Numbered from the stretch's first letter, positions 51,163 to 60,863 are shown. The stretch: DNA of 64,000 bases from Phocaeicola paurosaccharolyticus JCM 15092 (GCF_000613805.1 NZ_BAJR01000020.1:1-64000), one strand, 5' to 3'. Made by a program: numbers and translations. The notes: a model not told the origin generated them from the sequence alone.

Positions 51163-52965
51163 CTATTTGAGTGTGACCATGCGGTCTCTGTCTTCGCTCT
51201 GTCCTTCCACAGTACGATAATTATTTTGAGCCATCTGCGTCATCTGGTCATTCTTGGCTAGAATGGCATTGGCCAGTGTATTCAGTGGTAATGCTCCTGC
51301 TTGATAAGCGGCTACTACGTTCTGAGGTAATTGAATGGTACAAGGCACTTTGTCAATATTGGCAATCAGACAGCTTCCTTGTAATGTTGGATTTTGAATT
51401 CTTGGATTCAATGCTTCATCGGTATAGGTTTTATAAACTGATTTCGTTACGTTATCGCCATAATCTCTGTGTCCTGTTAAGGCTTCCTTTCCTGCTTTGT
51501 TGATTAGGTTAGCACCACCAAGACCTATCAACGTCATTTTCAGAATTGGGTTCTTCATAAACATACCTGCCAGAATGCTGGCGATGGGTAAGAGGGTATC
51601 TTTCTTTCCAAATGTTTCTGTTTTTCCTGTAAACAGTCCTAGCAAAACATCTGGTAGCATAGAGATAACATAGCCCAGATTATGCGTTACATCTCCAATG
51701 CCATCTAATCCAATGTTGCTCAACAATCCTGACCAACCGTCTGTATTGCCAGTTGTCGGTGTAGTTGTCGCTTGACTTTCTTGTTGCTTTTGCTCATAGG
51801 CTTCTTTTGCCGATGCTGGTTCAACATCCACCGTCGCATTACTTTGCGTTTTTTCTTTCTTGGCTGCTTCTTGATTGGCTTTTACCTCACGTTGTGCTGC
51901 CAAGTATTCTTCTTCATGTCCCGGAGCTACCACCATCGGGACATTGGCATATTCTTTCTTACGTTGATTCGTTACAGTAGATAAGTCCAACTCCCAAGGT
52001 TGTTTGGTAGCTGGTTTGAAGAGGTCTTCGTAGAAAGGTTTTTCTGTAGCTATTCCCATTTTCTTGTTAAGTGTTTGATTGACGGATAATACATACGGAT
52101 TCTCCCAGGACTTGATTTGACTGCCTTTCTTGCGAAAGTCTGTAAAGACATTGGCTTTACTTCCAAATAGACCTTGGCTGATACAGTCTTCTACTGTGAT
52201 GGTCTTTGCACTTTTATTGTTTTTACTGCTTAAATAATCAATACCGCTGAATGCTACTTCAAACCCGACAAACCGTCCTAAGTTGGCCCAAGAACCAACA
52301 CTGCCAGTTGTTAGTGCATCAATGCCAATGGAGCTGACCTTTGCTGTTCCTTTTTCAAGAATACTTGGGTTATAGGCCTTCTCTCCACGTTCAGCGATGT
52401 GATGATCTAGTGCTGACCTTGACAGAATGGTTGATATGCCGAACAGGCTACCTTCTCCTGCTTTCCGAACAATGTACTCCATGGATGATTTGGGCATACG
52501 GTCTTTGACCAGTTTGTCTATCATCATCTGCTGCACTCTGTAATCCACATAGGCGTAGGCCATATCCATACCCAGTTTCTCGCTCATGGTATCATATCTT
52601 TCTCGGCCTAATTCTTTTACGACTGCATTGCGCCATTCAGAGGATAGTTTCAACAAGTCATTCTGAAAGTCTTTATTCCCTGCTATCTGCTTTTGACACA
52701 TCTCAAGGTAGTCTTCTGTGGTCTTGCTGTTCCATTTGCCGGTGAGTTTTACATACTGCATGGAATCATCGGGCATGTTATTCATGCTATTGGCCATTGA
52801 ACGCAAGATTCCACCAAAGCCCATTTGATAATCTGCATATTCCTTTACCTGTTTGTTGCTCAAGTCCGATTGAACATTGCGCATTACAGGGGCAAACGAA
52901 GTATCGAAATACCGTTGTAAGCAGTATTCCACTTCTGCAAATCGTTTTGAATTCTTTATAGCCAT
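51163..52965 (-). CDS. Large conjugation-associated protein, 600 aa
   Basis: No family is recognised. The first 330 residues are helical and soluble (FAEVEYCLQRYFDTSFAPVM; YADYQMGFGGILRSMANSMN). A Lys/Gln/Ala-rich linker at 345-410 (AAKKEKTQSNATVDVEPASA) leads into hydrophobic stretches (GYVISMLPDVLLGLFTG; LLPIASILAGMFM; LKMTLIGLGGANLI). A tail resembling a short beta domain ends the protein. It probably sits at the inner membrane. It is separated by 3 bases from the gene upstream. Confidence 0.5.
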   Translation of the reverse strand: MAIKNSKRFAEVEYCLQRYFDTSFAPVMRNVQSDLSNKQVKEYADYQMGFGGILRSMANSMNNMPDDSMQYVKLTGKWNSKTTEDYLEMCQKQIAGNKDFQNDLLKLSSEWRNAVVKELGRERYDTMSEKLGMDMAYAYVDYRVQQMMIDKLVKDRMPKSSMEYIVRKAGEGSLFGISTILSRSALDHHIAERGEKAYNPSILEKGTAKVSSIGIDALTTGSVGSWANLGRFVGFEVAFSGIDYLSSKNNKSAKTITVEDCISQGLFGSKANVFTDFRKKGSQIKSWENPYVLSVNQTLNKKMGIATEKPFYEDLFKPATKQPWELDLSTVTNQRKKEYANVPMVVAPGHEEEYLAAQREVKANQEAAKKEKTQSNATVDVEPASAKEAYEQKQQESQATTTPTTGNTDGWSGLLSNIGLDGIGDVTHNLGYVISMLPDVLLGLFTGKTETFGKKDTLLPIASILAGMFMKNPILKMTLIGLGGANLINKAGKEALTGHRDYGDNVTKSVYKTYTDEALNPRIQNPTLQGSCLIANIDKVPCTIQLPQNVVAAYQAGALPLNTLANAILAKNDQMTQMAQNNYRTVEGQSEDRDRMVTLK

Positions 52966-52968
52966 ACG

Positions 52969-54097
52969 TTAGATGCTTTGTTGTAGTAGTTGTTCTTTGG
53001 TTTGGTCAATGGCATTGTGATACATCTCCATCTGCTTGGGAAAGTATTCTTCCAACCATTCTTCTTTGTCTATCTGATTCAAGAGGAAACGGATAGCCTG
53101 TTCTCGTTCAATCTCGATAGCGGCTTCTCCGTTCTCACTGTTGTTAAACCAACTTTTTGTCCACCATCTCAATCCTGCCTGGTCGGGATAGACACTTACG
53201 ATTCTGGGTATATCAAAACTCTGAATGTCGATGTCTAATCCAGCCAAAGGGTCAATCAGTATTCCGTCGGATAAGGCTTGCTCTTCAGCTTTTTTTTTCG
53301 AGCGAAGTCATTGTTGACAGAAATATCTGATGACGAAGAGCCATGTAGTTCAGAAAATCGCCGATAAGCAGATTCTGAACCTTACTCACTAGAGGAACAG
53401 ATCTTCTTCCAATGCCCAATGGATTGACCATCGAGGGCATGGATTCGTAGAAGTAGTCCTTCATGGCTGCTGCTGAGAACAAATGGCGCAAGGATTGCTC
53501 GGTGCGTTGCGGACAACTGTATAGACCTTCATGCAGGTCATTCATATAGTTGGCAAAGAAGCGCATCATCAGTTTCTCAATCTCATCTTTATCGTTGTCG
53601 TAATCGGTATTTACATCCATATCGATAGCGACAAACTCTGGTTGTGCCTTTCCTTTCTCCGACCATGTCTTTGCATTACCATAGAGCATGGTAATAAACT
53701 CTACCGGGTCAATCTCTTCGCCATCGTATTTCACTTCCATGTGAAGAAGATCCGAACTGACACCTACGGCCAGTCCTGCTTTGACCTGTTGCCCAAACTG
53801 CATGAACACATTGCTCATGTGAGAATAGGTTACTTCATATTTGCTGTATTTGATGACAACATAGAGTCCATACTGCTTTCTGTCGATACCGATTCCAGAA
53901 ACCACTCCGTCTGCTACGGCAGCCAAAAAGTAGTTGTTGGTCTTAAAGTCAATTCCATGATGAAAAAATGATTCTCCGGTCTTTGGATGTTTCTGCTTTC
54001 CATATCGAAGGGTCAGCTGTACATCTCTGTCTTTTTCTTCAAAAGGCATACAGTATCCACTGGTGGATAGCAGGTTCATGTCTTGTGTATAGTTCAT
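52969..54097 (-). CDS. M23-like protein split by an A9 frameshift
   Basis: The frame from 54097 codes 270 residues with a degenerate M23 domain: HHGIDFKTNNYFLAAVADG keeps the first zinc ligands, but the usual HLH reads LLH (DLLHMEVKYDG). It ends SLEKKS at a stop beside a run of nine A (minus strand; T run 53290-53298). With eight A the frame continues KKAEEQALSDGILIDPLAGL and on to 52969, adding about 105 residues that otherwise lack an ATG. Slippage on the A-run or a homopolymer error would join the two parts. The protein is probably a structural, non-catalytic LytM-like factor. Confidence 0.65.
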
Positions 54098-54116
54098 ATT
54101 CTACTCTTTTTAGTAA

Positions 54117-54814
54117 TTATCTGCCTCGACGAACTGTCGGGTTGGATGCTTCTTCGGTTTGTGCAACGGGATTTTGTTCCGACTGTTGAGCAGTGGAACG
54201 TCCTTCTGTATTCTCGTTCTGCTGTGTCTGACCGCCCATTATCTTATTCATATTGAAGTTGTTTCCGATGACCATCATACCTAAGATGGCACCGGCTATC
54301 TTACCCAGCCAACCGAACCTGCCGAAGCATAAGAAGCTGCACCAATCAATCCTGCTAAGCCCAGTCCTGAGACTTTACCATTGCCGATGTTCTTGAAGAA
54401 ATCACCAATCATACCCAATCCGTTACCACTGAATAGCCCTTGAAAGAAATTACCAAGGCCGCCTGTTGAATTATTGGCTCCTGACAACATATTACCTGTG
54501 CTCTCTATGACTTGACCTGCTGAATGGACTGTTTTCTCTATACCATCCACGGTTGCTCCAACGACATTGCCCACCTTTTCAGCCGTTTCTTCGCCAACCA
54601 ATACTTCTGTGGCAGTTTTCACCACTGGTTTATCATTTGCAATGCTTTCCCAGGCAAGGTATCCCATACCGCCACCCACAACAGCAGTTTTAGTTGCTGC
54701 TCCTGCACCTTGCAAAGTTCTTCCAGGGTGGACAATCGGATAGGTAACGAAACGTCCGACTTTTCTGACTGCTTGGTTCTTGGCTGCTGATGCTATTGAA
54801 CTCCATATTCCCAT
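54117..54814 (-). pseudogene. Glycine-rich membrane-associated gene with a frameshift
   Basis: The frame from 54814 (MGIWSSIASAAKNQAVRKVG) stays open to 54296 and ends AGSVGWVR. Near 54320 a one-base shift leads to GRFGWLGKIAGAILGMMVIG, then NNFNMNKIMGGQTQQNENTE and an end in NPTVRRGR at the TAA at 54117-54119. The joined protein would have about 232 residues, with Gly/Ala-rich hydrophobic segments typical of small transfer-channel components. It is either a frameshift or an assembly indel. Confidence 0.6.
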
Positions 54815-54838
54815 ATTATTATCTGTTTTTGTGTTACA

Positions 54839-55519
54839 TTAAAATCCACGGTGTCCATTGCGTTTCCAACGTTCCATCGCTTCTCTTACTATTTTCTTTT
54901 TATCGGCAGGGTCTCTTGCTCCATCATAAATATCGTCCCATATATCCGTCATGGAGGTATATTTGACGGATCTGGTTAGCTGTTTGAGCTTCTTATTCAT
55001 GGTCTTTAGTTTGGGACGGATAGCAAATACGATCTCCATCCGTTCCTTCTCTGTCATCTTATTATTACTTAAACAGACGAGCCGAATATCATTGACAATC
55101 TCTACACTGTTCAGAATCAATTCCCGATAGATGGCATTCCGTCTCGAAGAAAGGGCAACCGCCAGTGCGTTGCTCGGTGCATTGCTTAACTGAACGGAAA
55201 ACTCGCCGAGGTTCACTGCCATGCGGTCAATCTCATGATAGAAACCATAGATTTCTGCGGCATAGGTGACTATGGAACGGAAGCTATTGAGGTAGTTATT
55301 GAACTTCTTTTGAATGTCCGTTGTTCCTTTAACTTCCTCTTTGAGCCATAAATGACCGGTTGTCTCCAACAGCATCGCTCTCTTTTGGGATTTCAGTTCA
55401 TCCTCTGCTTTTTGAGTATAGGCATAAATCATCCCAGTCAGAGTGGGGTCAACCTGAGCATGGGATTTTATTCCCAGTGTACATATGAATAGGAACATCA
55501 TTAGTTTCTTCATACTCAT
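54839..55519 (-). CDS. Exported conjugation-associated protein, 226 aa
   Basis: A signal peptide (MKKLMMFLFICTLGIKSHAQ, from the second Met) precedes a helical protein (SFRSIVTYAAEIYGFYHEID; RRNAIYRELILNSVEIVNDI). The end contains KKLKQLTRSVKYTSMTDIWD, which closely matches KKLRKLYLSVRYYTMTDVWN of the next protein, so the two are paralogs. The organisation resembles helical periplasmic VirB5/TrbJ-like pilus-tip components. It overlaps its paralog by 4 bases. Confidence 0.6.
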   Translation of the reverse strand: MSMKKLMMFLFICTLGIKSHAQVDPTLTGMIYAYTQKAEDELKSQKRAMLLETTGHLWLKEEVKGTTDIQKKFNNYLNSFRSIVTYAAEIYGFYHEIDRMAVNLGEFSVQLSNAPSNALAVALSSRRNAIYRELILNSVEIVNDIRLVCLSNNKMTEKERMEIVFAIRPKLKTMNKKLKQLTRSVKYTSMTDIWDDIYDGARDPADKKKIVREAMERWKRNGHRGF

Positions 55520-56223
55520 TCATAGTATTGTGAAACAACTCTTGCAGACCTGCGCCAACGTTCGATAGCCATTGCTGCCACTTCACTATTGTCTCGGTCA
55601 ATCATGCCTGCCGTTGCATTATTCCAGACATCAGTCATGGTGTAATAACGAACACTGAGATAGAGCTTTCGTAGCTTTTTATTGAAAGAGGATAGTCTGT
55701 CTTCCAATGCCCATAGCATCTGAGAACGTTCAGCCCCGGTCAGCATATTCATCTCTCCACCCGTTGAGATACCTTCACGTAGTAAGGTAAAAACAGAAAT
55801 CAGTTCAGAGGCCGTTTCTATATACAGGTTGTTCATAGACATGGAAGCCACAAGTCCTTGCGGATTATTTTCAATGGCCTTCTTCATTTGACCCAGGGTG
55901 ATGAAGATATGAACACCATCATGGTAAAGCGATGTTCCTGCCTTGAGGGTTGAAGCATAGCCGTTTACTGTTTTTAGATAACCACTGTATTTGCCTTCCC
56001 ATTCCTTTATCTTGTTATACTCGGCTGCCATGGTGTTTTGCAGGATAGCGGTATTGGTCTGTCCTTTGGTTTGGTTTTGGATCTGTTTATTGATAAGTTC
56101 GTTACCTTCTGCCAATGCCAACCATTCTCCTGGATTCATCACCACCCATTCAGCTCTGATAGGTAGTACAGACAAGCATAAAAGTCCCACTGCCAATATT
56201 CTTTTATCGATTCGCAATTTCAT
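55516..56223 (-). CDS. Exported conjugation-associated protein, 235 aa
   Basis: The protein starts MKLRIDKRILAVGLLCLSVL with cleavage after PIRA, then a long helical domain (ELINKQIQNQTKGQTNTAIL; EYNKIKEWEGKYSGYLKTVN; TASELISVFTLLREGI). The C-terminal motif KLRKLYLSVRYYTMTDVWN is shared with the downstream paralog. A VirB5/TrbJ-like periplasmic role is likely, although the identity is not certain. It overlaps the PH-domain gene by 20 bases. Confidence 0.6.
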   Translation of the reverse strand: MKLRIDKRILAVGLLCLSVLPIRAEWVVMNPGEWLALAEGNELINKQIQNQTKGQTNTAILQNTMAAEYNKIKEWEGKYSGYLKTVNGYASTLKAGTSLYHDGVHIFITLGQMKKAIENNPQGLVASMSMNNLYIETASELISVFTLLREGISTGGEMNMLTGAERSQMLWALEDRLSSFNKKLRKLYLSVRYYTMTDVWNNATAGMIDRDNSEVAAMAIERWRRSARVVSQYYE

Positions 56224-56698
56224 AGATTCCCTTTCTTCTACGGTTTAGTTCTACTCTTTCTCTGACCAATGACACCAAGTCCAAATCATTCTTCACACCG
56301 ATGATGTCTAACTTGGGGGTACTGCGGTCTCCAGAATAGATGGTTACTGTTTTCAATCCACAGATTTGCTGCATGAGTGTTCTATGCTCATTGAAATCGA
56401 CAATACGATACAACTCCAGATAGTCACTCTTACGGGTAAACACTCCATGATTCATGATGAGCTGCTCCTCGTTGATTCTACATTCAATCCGTCTGAGATA
56501 GATAAAGGTGTAGAGCAATCGGACGGCTAACAACCCTGCAATTATCAGACATAGATTTGCCAATGGCATTTCATCCATACCACCGGCAATGAAAGCTACC
56601 GAGGTGATGATGAGCATGGGCAATTCATTGATGACAAACTGCATCCAGTGTGGTTGCAGAATGATGGTTCTGTATCGTTGTATCGGTGGTTGTGTCAT
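56204..56698 (-). CDS. bPH2-domain membrane protein
   Basis: Two adjacent membrane helices (FVINELPMLIITSVAFIAGG and LCLIIAGLLAVRLLYTFIYL) are followed by a bacterial PH domain (CRINEEQLIMNHGVFTRKSD; YLELYRIVDFNEHRTLMQQI; TVTIYSGDRSTPKLDIIGV). This is the YdbS/bPH2 layout of about 160 residues. It lies 3 bases after the Toprim primase gene. Its role in transfer is unknown. Confidence 0.8.
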   Translation of the reverse strand: MTQPPIQRYRTIILQPHWMQFVINELPMLIITSVAFIAGGMDEMPLANLCLIIAGLLAVRLLYTFIYLRRIECRINEEQLIMNHGVFTRKSDYLELYRIVDFNEHRTLMQQICGLKTVTIYSGDRSTPKLDIIGVKNDLDLVSLVRERVELNRRRKGIYEIANR

Positions 56699-56701
56699 GG
56701 T

Positions 56702-58360
56702 CTATCTTCTGAAGTGATGTTTATGTTCTTCGCTGTCTTCTTCGGATTTTTCTTTCTTCTGATTGTCTTCGAAGTCATCTTTTATCTCTCTGTATTCACC
56801 ATCAGTCCCGTCAATGGCTGTCTCAATGATGTCCTCGTTGGTGTACATCTTTTTATCCAACAGTTGGTCATTCCAGTCTTTATAGCTTTCATCACAGGGA
56901 CTATAGACTATCTGACCAGGTCTTTCACGATATTCATTGGCGGCTTTGGTCAATTCCTCACGATATTTATCGAACTGACTTTGTGCATTCTCCTTGATAG
57001 TTTTCAAGTCTTCTTCGCACAACCTATAGCCACTTGTCGTAGCTACATGATACTCTTCTGAAAGGGTCTCATATTTGCCATAGATGGATGAGATGGAATA
57101 AGGAAGATAGTCGGTATCTCCAGAGAAAATATCATCTGGATTACGTAACGTTTTCATGTAGTCAGTTATGGCTGGACGCTCTCCAACAGATTCAATGCCG
57201 AGTTTCTTTAAAGCATCTTCAAAACGAAAATCATGCAAATCTATCTCTTGGTTATTCTTGCTGTTCTGTGCATCCACCACAACCAATTTCCCATTCTCAC
57301 CGATATGTGAGTAAAAGGATTTATCGGCTCTTGTCAAAGCGAAATTGATGGCAAAGGTTCTGCCGGCAAGGTCTCTGTCAAAGCCGATATAATGCTTGGC
57401 ATGATTGGTCTCTGCAAACATCCCCTTGAACTGATGAATACTTGGATTGCCTCCTGTACTTACAAAGACGGCATTCTCCAAATCATAGAGTTCTTGTTTA
57501 AATTCGCGAATTTCTTCGGCTCCTTTGTACGAGCCTTCGCTCTGCATGTCCTCATAGCCCCCAATGGTATCAACCAACTGTTCTTTCTGAATCTGATAAT
57601 ATGCCATTGCATCAAATGCACTTTCAAACCAATAAACATGTTTGGCTTGATCCAAAGGTTCACCCGATAGATTGGCTATCCACATGCCCTCGGTTGCATT
57701 GGTTCCTGCGGCCATACCTTTATAGAGCGTTTTCCCCTCGGCATTGGCACGACTGCGTTCTTCCAAACCGACGTATGTGCCTAAATTGCTGGGCTTTTGC
57801 ATCGGGAAAGAGAGGTTGGCATACTGTTTCCCATTCTTTCCTTCTCGTATGGCGATGAAGAAATTATTGTGAAAATCTCGTTGGGTATCAAGTTTGATAC
57901 CTCTGGATTTAAAATAGGGATAGAATGCTTTCTGAGAATCCCAATCGTTCAGTCGGAAATTCAACCTGTCATAGTCGTTGATATCGAAGACTCGTTGTGC
58001 TCGTTCTCTATCAGCAACGATGGATGGACGTTCGGGTATCGGATTATTCAGAAGTCTATTGCATACCAAATTGACCAGTCTGTCTGCATTCATGCCAGGG
58101 GTATACTCACTGAACAAATGGGGATGCTCCTTGATGAAGCTGATTACATTATAGTTCTTGACTTCTGGCGGTTGAAAGCAGCATAGCCCATTGCCTGTGA
58201 CGATAAACTTATCACCACGGACACGTTTCCCGTTGCTATCCATACGAACATACGATGGGTAGCGCAAGCCGTCACGTCTGTTGAGCTGATAGCCTGCATC
58301 TACCAGTAAATCCTGTATGTTGATACGGTTCTTAAAATCGTCGTAGGTTAATTCTGCCAT
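56702..58360 (-). CDS. Toprim DNA primase-like protein (DUF3991-type)
   Basis: The 552-residue protein has an N-terminal primase-type zinc or DNA-binding module (INIQDLLVDAGYQLNRRDGL; VTGNGLCCFQPPEVKNYNVI). The Toprim core follows near residues 245-330: VYWFESAFDAMAYYQI with the Glu, VFVSTGGNPS and YIGFDRDLAGRTFAI with the DxD. The C-terminal Glu/Lys-rich tail ends EHKHHFRR. It would make primers on the transferred strand in the recipient. It is intact. Confidence 0.82.
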   Translation of the reverse strand: MAELTYDDFKNRINIQDLLVDAGYQLNRRDGLRYPSYVRMDSNGKRVRGDKFIVTGNGLCCFQPPEVKNYNVISFIKEHPHLFSEYTPGMNADRLVNLVCNRLLNNPIPERPSIVADRERAQRVFDINDYDRLNFRLNDWDSQKAFYPYFKSRGIKLDTQRDFHNNFFIAIREGKNGKQYANLSFPMQKPSNLGTYVGLEERSRANAEGKTLYKGMAAGTNATEGMWIANLSGEPLDQAKHVYWFESAFDAMAYYQIQKEQLVDTIGGYEDMQSEGSYKGAEEIREFKQELYDLENAVFVSTGGNPSIHQFKGMFAETNHAKHYIGFDRDLAGRTFAINFALTRADKSFYSHIGENGKLVVVDAQNSKNNQEIDLHDFRFEDALKKLGIESVGERPAITDYMKTLRNPDDIFSGDTDYLPYSISSIYGKYETLSEEYHVATTSGYRLCEEDLKTIKENAQSQFDKYREELTKAANEYRERPGQIVYSPCDESYKDWNDQLLDKKMYTNEDIIETAIDGTDGEYREIKDDFEDNQKKEKSEEDSEEHKHHFRR

Positions 58361-58372
58361 AAGCTTTTGTGT

Positions 58373-58813
58373 TTAGTGTTCGAATACTTCCATAACCTTG
58401 GTTTCAGCAATGTTGGCCATGGTAAATTCCTCCATGCTTTTGTCCATCACATCATTCACATTGCTAAGGGCTACTTCCAAGTTGGCAGCCTGTACCAGAT
58501 AGGTTACATTCGTGCGTTTCTCAGAACCTGTCTCTTCATCCAAGGTGATAAAGGATAGTTTTACTTTGAACCATTTGTCATCATCTTCATCATCGCTAAA
58601 GAATACTTCTTTATAGGGTGCAGGATTGATATTCTTGATTTCGATTCCACCACGCACTCGTGTCTTTAGTTCTTTCAAAGCTCTGCTTTCAGCCTCTCCA
58701 AAACTCATGGCATCTGTGGTATATATTTCATTGGCTTTCTTCTCGGTGCCGTCTTCCATCTGTTTGAGATAGCATACTGTCACCTCAAACCAATAAGCTG
58801 TTTTTGCTCTCAT
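58373..58813 (-). CDS. DUF4494 family protein
   Basis: The 146-residue protein fits DUF4494: YWFEVTVCYLKQMEDGTEKK, TTDAMSFGEAESRALKELK, KWFKVKLSFITLDEETGSEK and VQAANLEVALSNVNDVM. It shows two similar halves (a duplicated beta-alpha-beta unit). It is a common companion of Bacteroidales conjugative elements; its function is unknown. It is separated from the primase gene by 12 bases. Confidence 0.85.
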   Translation of the reverse strand: MRAKTAYWFEVTVCYLKQMEDGTEKKANEIYTTDAMSFGEAESRALKELKTRVRGGIEIKNINPAPYKEVFFSDDEDDDKWFKVKLSFITLDEETGSEKRTNVTYLVQAANLEVALSNVNDVMDKSMEEFTMANIAETKVMEVFEH

Positions 58814-58923
58814 GTTCTATTTTAGTTTTGGTGTAATTACGCAGATACTATGAAATGTATTCGCTATATGTAGTAATACTATTAAAGTAGTATCTGCTTA
58901 ATATCTGTTTATTACATTTGTTA

Positions 58924-60618
58924 TTACATGCCATGATGCAGTTCTCTATGCATCATTTCAGTGTTTGCTGCTGCTTCAAAATTACGAGCTGCCACATCCA
59001 TGGGCGTATCAACGCCAGGCTTAAAGTAGGCTCTTGGCTCCGGCCCATGATGATGTTCCATATAGATTTCAGGTGGCCCATGGTGATGTAATCCTCTTCC
59101 TAATTCGCCCAACACAGTAGCTCCGGCAAGCAAAGCGGCTCCGATTTTTACTCCCAAACCAACACCATCTCCACGACCTTTCATTTCGACTTCGGGAAAG
59201 ACTTTGGAGAAGAGTTTCATGCGGTGGTAGTCATCGATAGCCATAAACTTATCATATTGCTTTTGTGTTATCTCGTGGCTGACTACCTTTCCATCGATGA
59301 TGGCGGTCATGCGATATTTCCCCTCGGTCTGTTGGCCTTCCTTTTCTTTATTTGCGGTTTGCTCGGCGGGTCTATTGGTAATAGGCTCGACACGAATTTC
59401 ATCCACTGATACTTCACGACCATGCCGGCCTTCACGATACCATCCTTTGTTTTCATCTATATACTGTAAGTCGTTTCCATTCATCTGCACACTGCCTTCC
59501 TGTAAAGGGGCTAATTCAGGATGAATGTTTTGCTGTTGTTCTTGATTGATGAACTGATTCTGTCCGTCATCTATCACTTGTCCTTGTTGTTGCTCTTGTC
59601 CAATACACAACTGTTGATCGATTTCGGCCTTCGCTTTATCGGTCAATGGTATATTGATGCTTTCTTTGCTGTTGAGTACATCCATCGTAAAGCTTCCTGC
59701 AAAGTCTTCTTTTATGATGCCATTGAGCGTTCCCAATCTCTGCTCAAGCGGTATTTCCTTCAACGAATTGCTGGTAAGTATCTTTAGTTCTTCGGGTTTT
59801 AAGTCGTATTGCAGGTCAGCAGGTGAACTGGCTGACTGAACGGTCAGTGTCTTGGTAGTTGGGTCGATAATCAGACCATGAGAAGCCAATACCTCTTGCC
59901 ACTTCTCATTGGTGAAATACACGGGTGAAGTGATGACCTCTTTGTAGGGTTCTGCTGGCTGAGTTGTTCTTGGACGAGCTTGTATCGGTTGAATAACTGC
60001 TTGTAAATCTTGTAGAACATCTTGTTTTACCGGTGACGGTTGACCTTTATAGTAGAAGCCATAACCTCCATTTTGAAGTTCTCCGGGCTTCATGCGTCCA
60101 TCGGGACGATTAGGAACAATAGGTGCACCTGCTGGGTAATAAAGCCCTCCATTGATGCGTCTCAGATGATAACCGTCTTGTTGACGAGGTGTCCATCCCA
60201 AGAACGGCACTGGACCGTGCATTCCCATAGCTCTCCAACCTTGTCGTAAAGATGGTGCTGGGTTACGACCATATTCACCTACACCAATACGATAGCCGTG
60301 CAATCCCATAGCCACTCGACCATTGGTATTACGTGCATGAACAAAGTTCTTGGGCATGTCAAAGTCGTTGGCTACCAGATTTGTGAAAGTGTTATAGGCT
60401 TTCTTATTGGCTGAATTAGTGCCCCAATCGGTTAGTGCTTGTAACTGTCTCTCACTGATGGGATAGTTGAGTACAGGGGAATCATGTCCCTGTACTACCA
60501 ACTGAAAGCCATTACTACTGGCATGGATATGTGCCTGCATACCATTTCTCAGTAGGATGTCTTGTAGTTCTGGTTGCAGATCTAACGAGCGAGGGTTTGT
60601 ATTTTTTCTAATTGACAT
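58924..60618 (-). CDS. DUF3945/DUF4099-like element protein, 564 aa
   Basis: The N-terminal 70 residues (DLQPELQDILLRNGMQAHIH; SPVLNYPISERQLQALTDWG) and the middle part (LIIDPTTKTLTVQSASSPAD; DLKPEELKILTSNSLKEIPL) repeat the same pattern, so the protein contains a duplicated domain. Gly/Arg/Tyr-rich linkers (GLHGYRIGVGEYGRNPAPSL) and Q-rich segments lie between. The end (DVAARNFEAAANTEMMHREL) has histidine clusters. It is typical of long cytosolic accessory proteins of Bacteroidales elements. Function is not known. Confidence 0.55.
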   Translation of the reverse strand: MSIRKNTNPRSLDLQPELQDILLRNGMQAHIHASSNGFQLVVQGHDSPVLNYPISERQLQALTDWGTNSANKKAYNTFTNLVANDFDMPKNFVHARNTNGRVAMGLHGYRIGVGEYGRNPAPSLRQGWRAMGMHGPVPFLGWTPRQQDGYHLRRINGGLYYPAGAPIVPNRPDGRMKPGELQNGGYGFYYKGQPSPVKQDVLQDLQAVIQPIQARPRTTQPAEPYKEVITSPVYFTNEKWQEVLASHGLIIDPTTKTLTVQSASSPADLQYDLKPEELKILTSNSLKEIPLEQRLGTLNGIIKEDFAGSFTMDVLNSKESINIPLTDKAKAEIDQQLCIGQEQQQGQVIDDGQNQFINQEQQQNIHPELAPLQEGSVQMNGNDLQYIDENKGWYREGRHGREVSVDEIRVEPITNRPAEQTANKEKEGQQTEGKYRMTAIIDGKVVSHEITQKQYDKFMAIDDYHRMKLFSKVFPEVEMKGRGDGVGLGVKIGAALLAGATVLGELGRGLHHHGPPEIYMEHHHGPEPRAYFKPGVDTPMDVAARNFEAAANTEMMHRELHHGM

Positions 60619-60632
60619 AGTTTTGGGAATGA

Positions 60633-60857
60633 TTAGGCATCACCGTCTTCCATTGCTGTCTCCAGTTGTGCTTGCTTGAATTCTACGAACTCGGCTGCAC
60701 TGTCATGGTTGATGGCTTTGCCACGGCTTTCACAATAGTGTTTATAATCTTCTTTCCATTCCTTTGAATGGTGGTTGACATAATCCAGCCAACCATACTC
60801 GCCGTTTTGCATTTTCTCGACGAGCTCTTCTTCTGTGTAGAATTTCTCTTTTGCCAT
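60633..60857 (-). CDS. Small acidic protein, 74 aa
   Basis: The protein begins MAKEKFYTEEELVEKMQNGE and contains YGWLDYVNHHSKEWKEDYKH and SAAEFVEFKQAQLETAMEDG. It is highly charged and helical. It lies between the DUF4099 gene (6 bases) and the 564-residue gene (14 bases), so it is a real member of the operon. No function is known. Confidence 0.6.
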   Translation of the reverse strand: MAKEKFYTEEELVEKMQNGEYGWLDYVNHHSKEWKEDYKHYCESRGKAINHDSAAEFVEFKQAQLETAMEDGDA

Positions 60858-60863
60858 GTGTTG

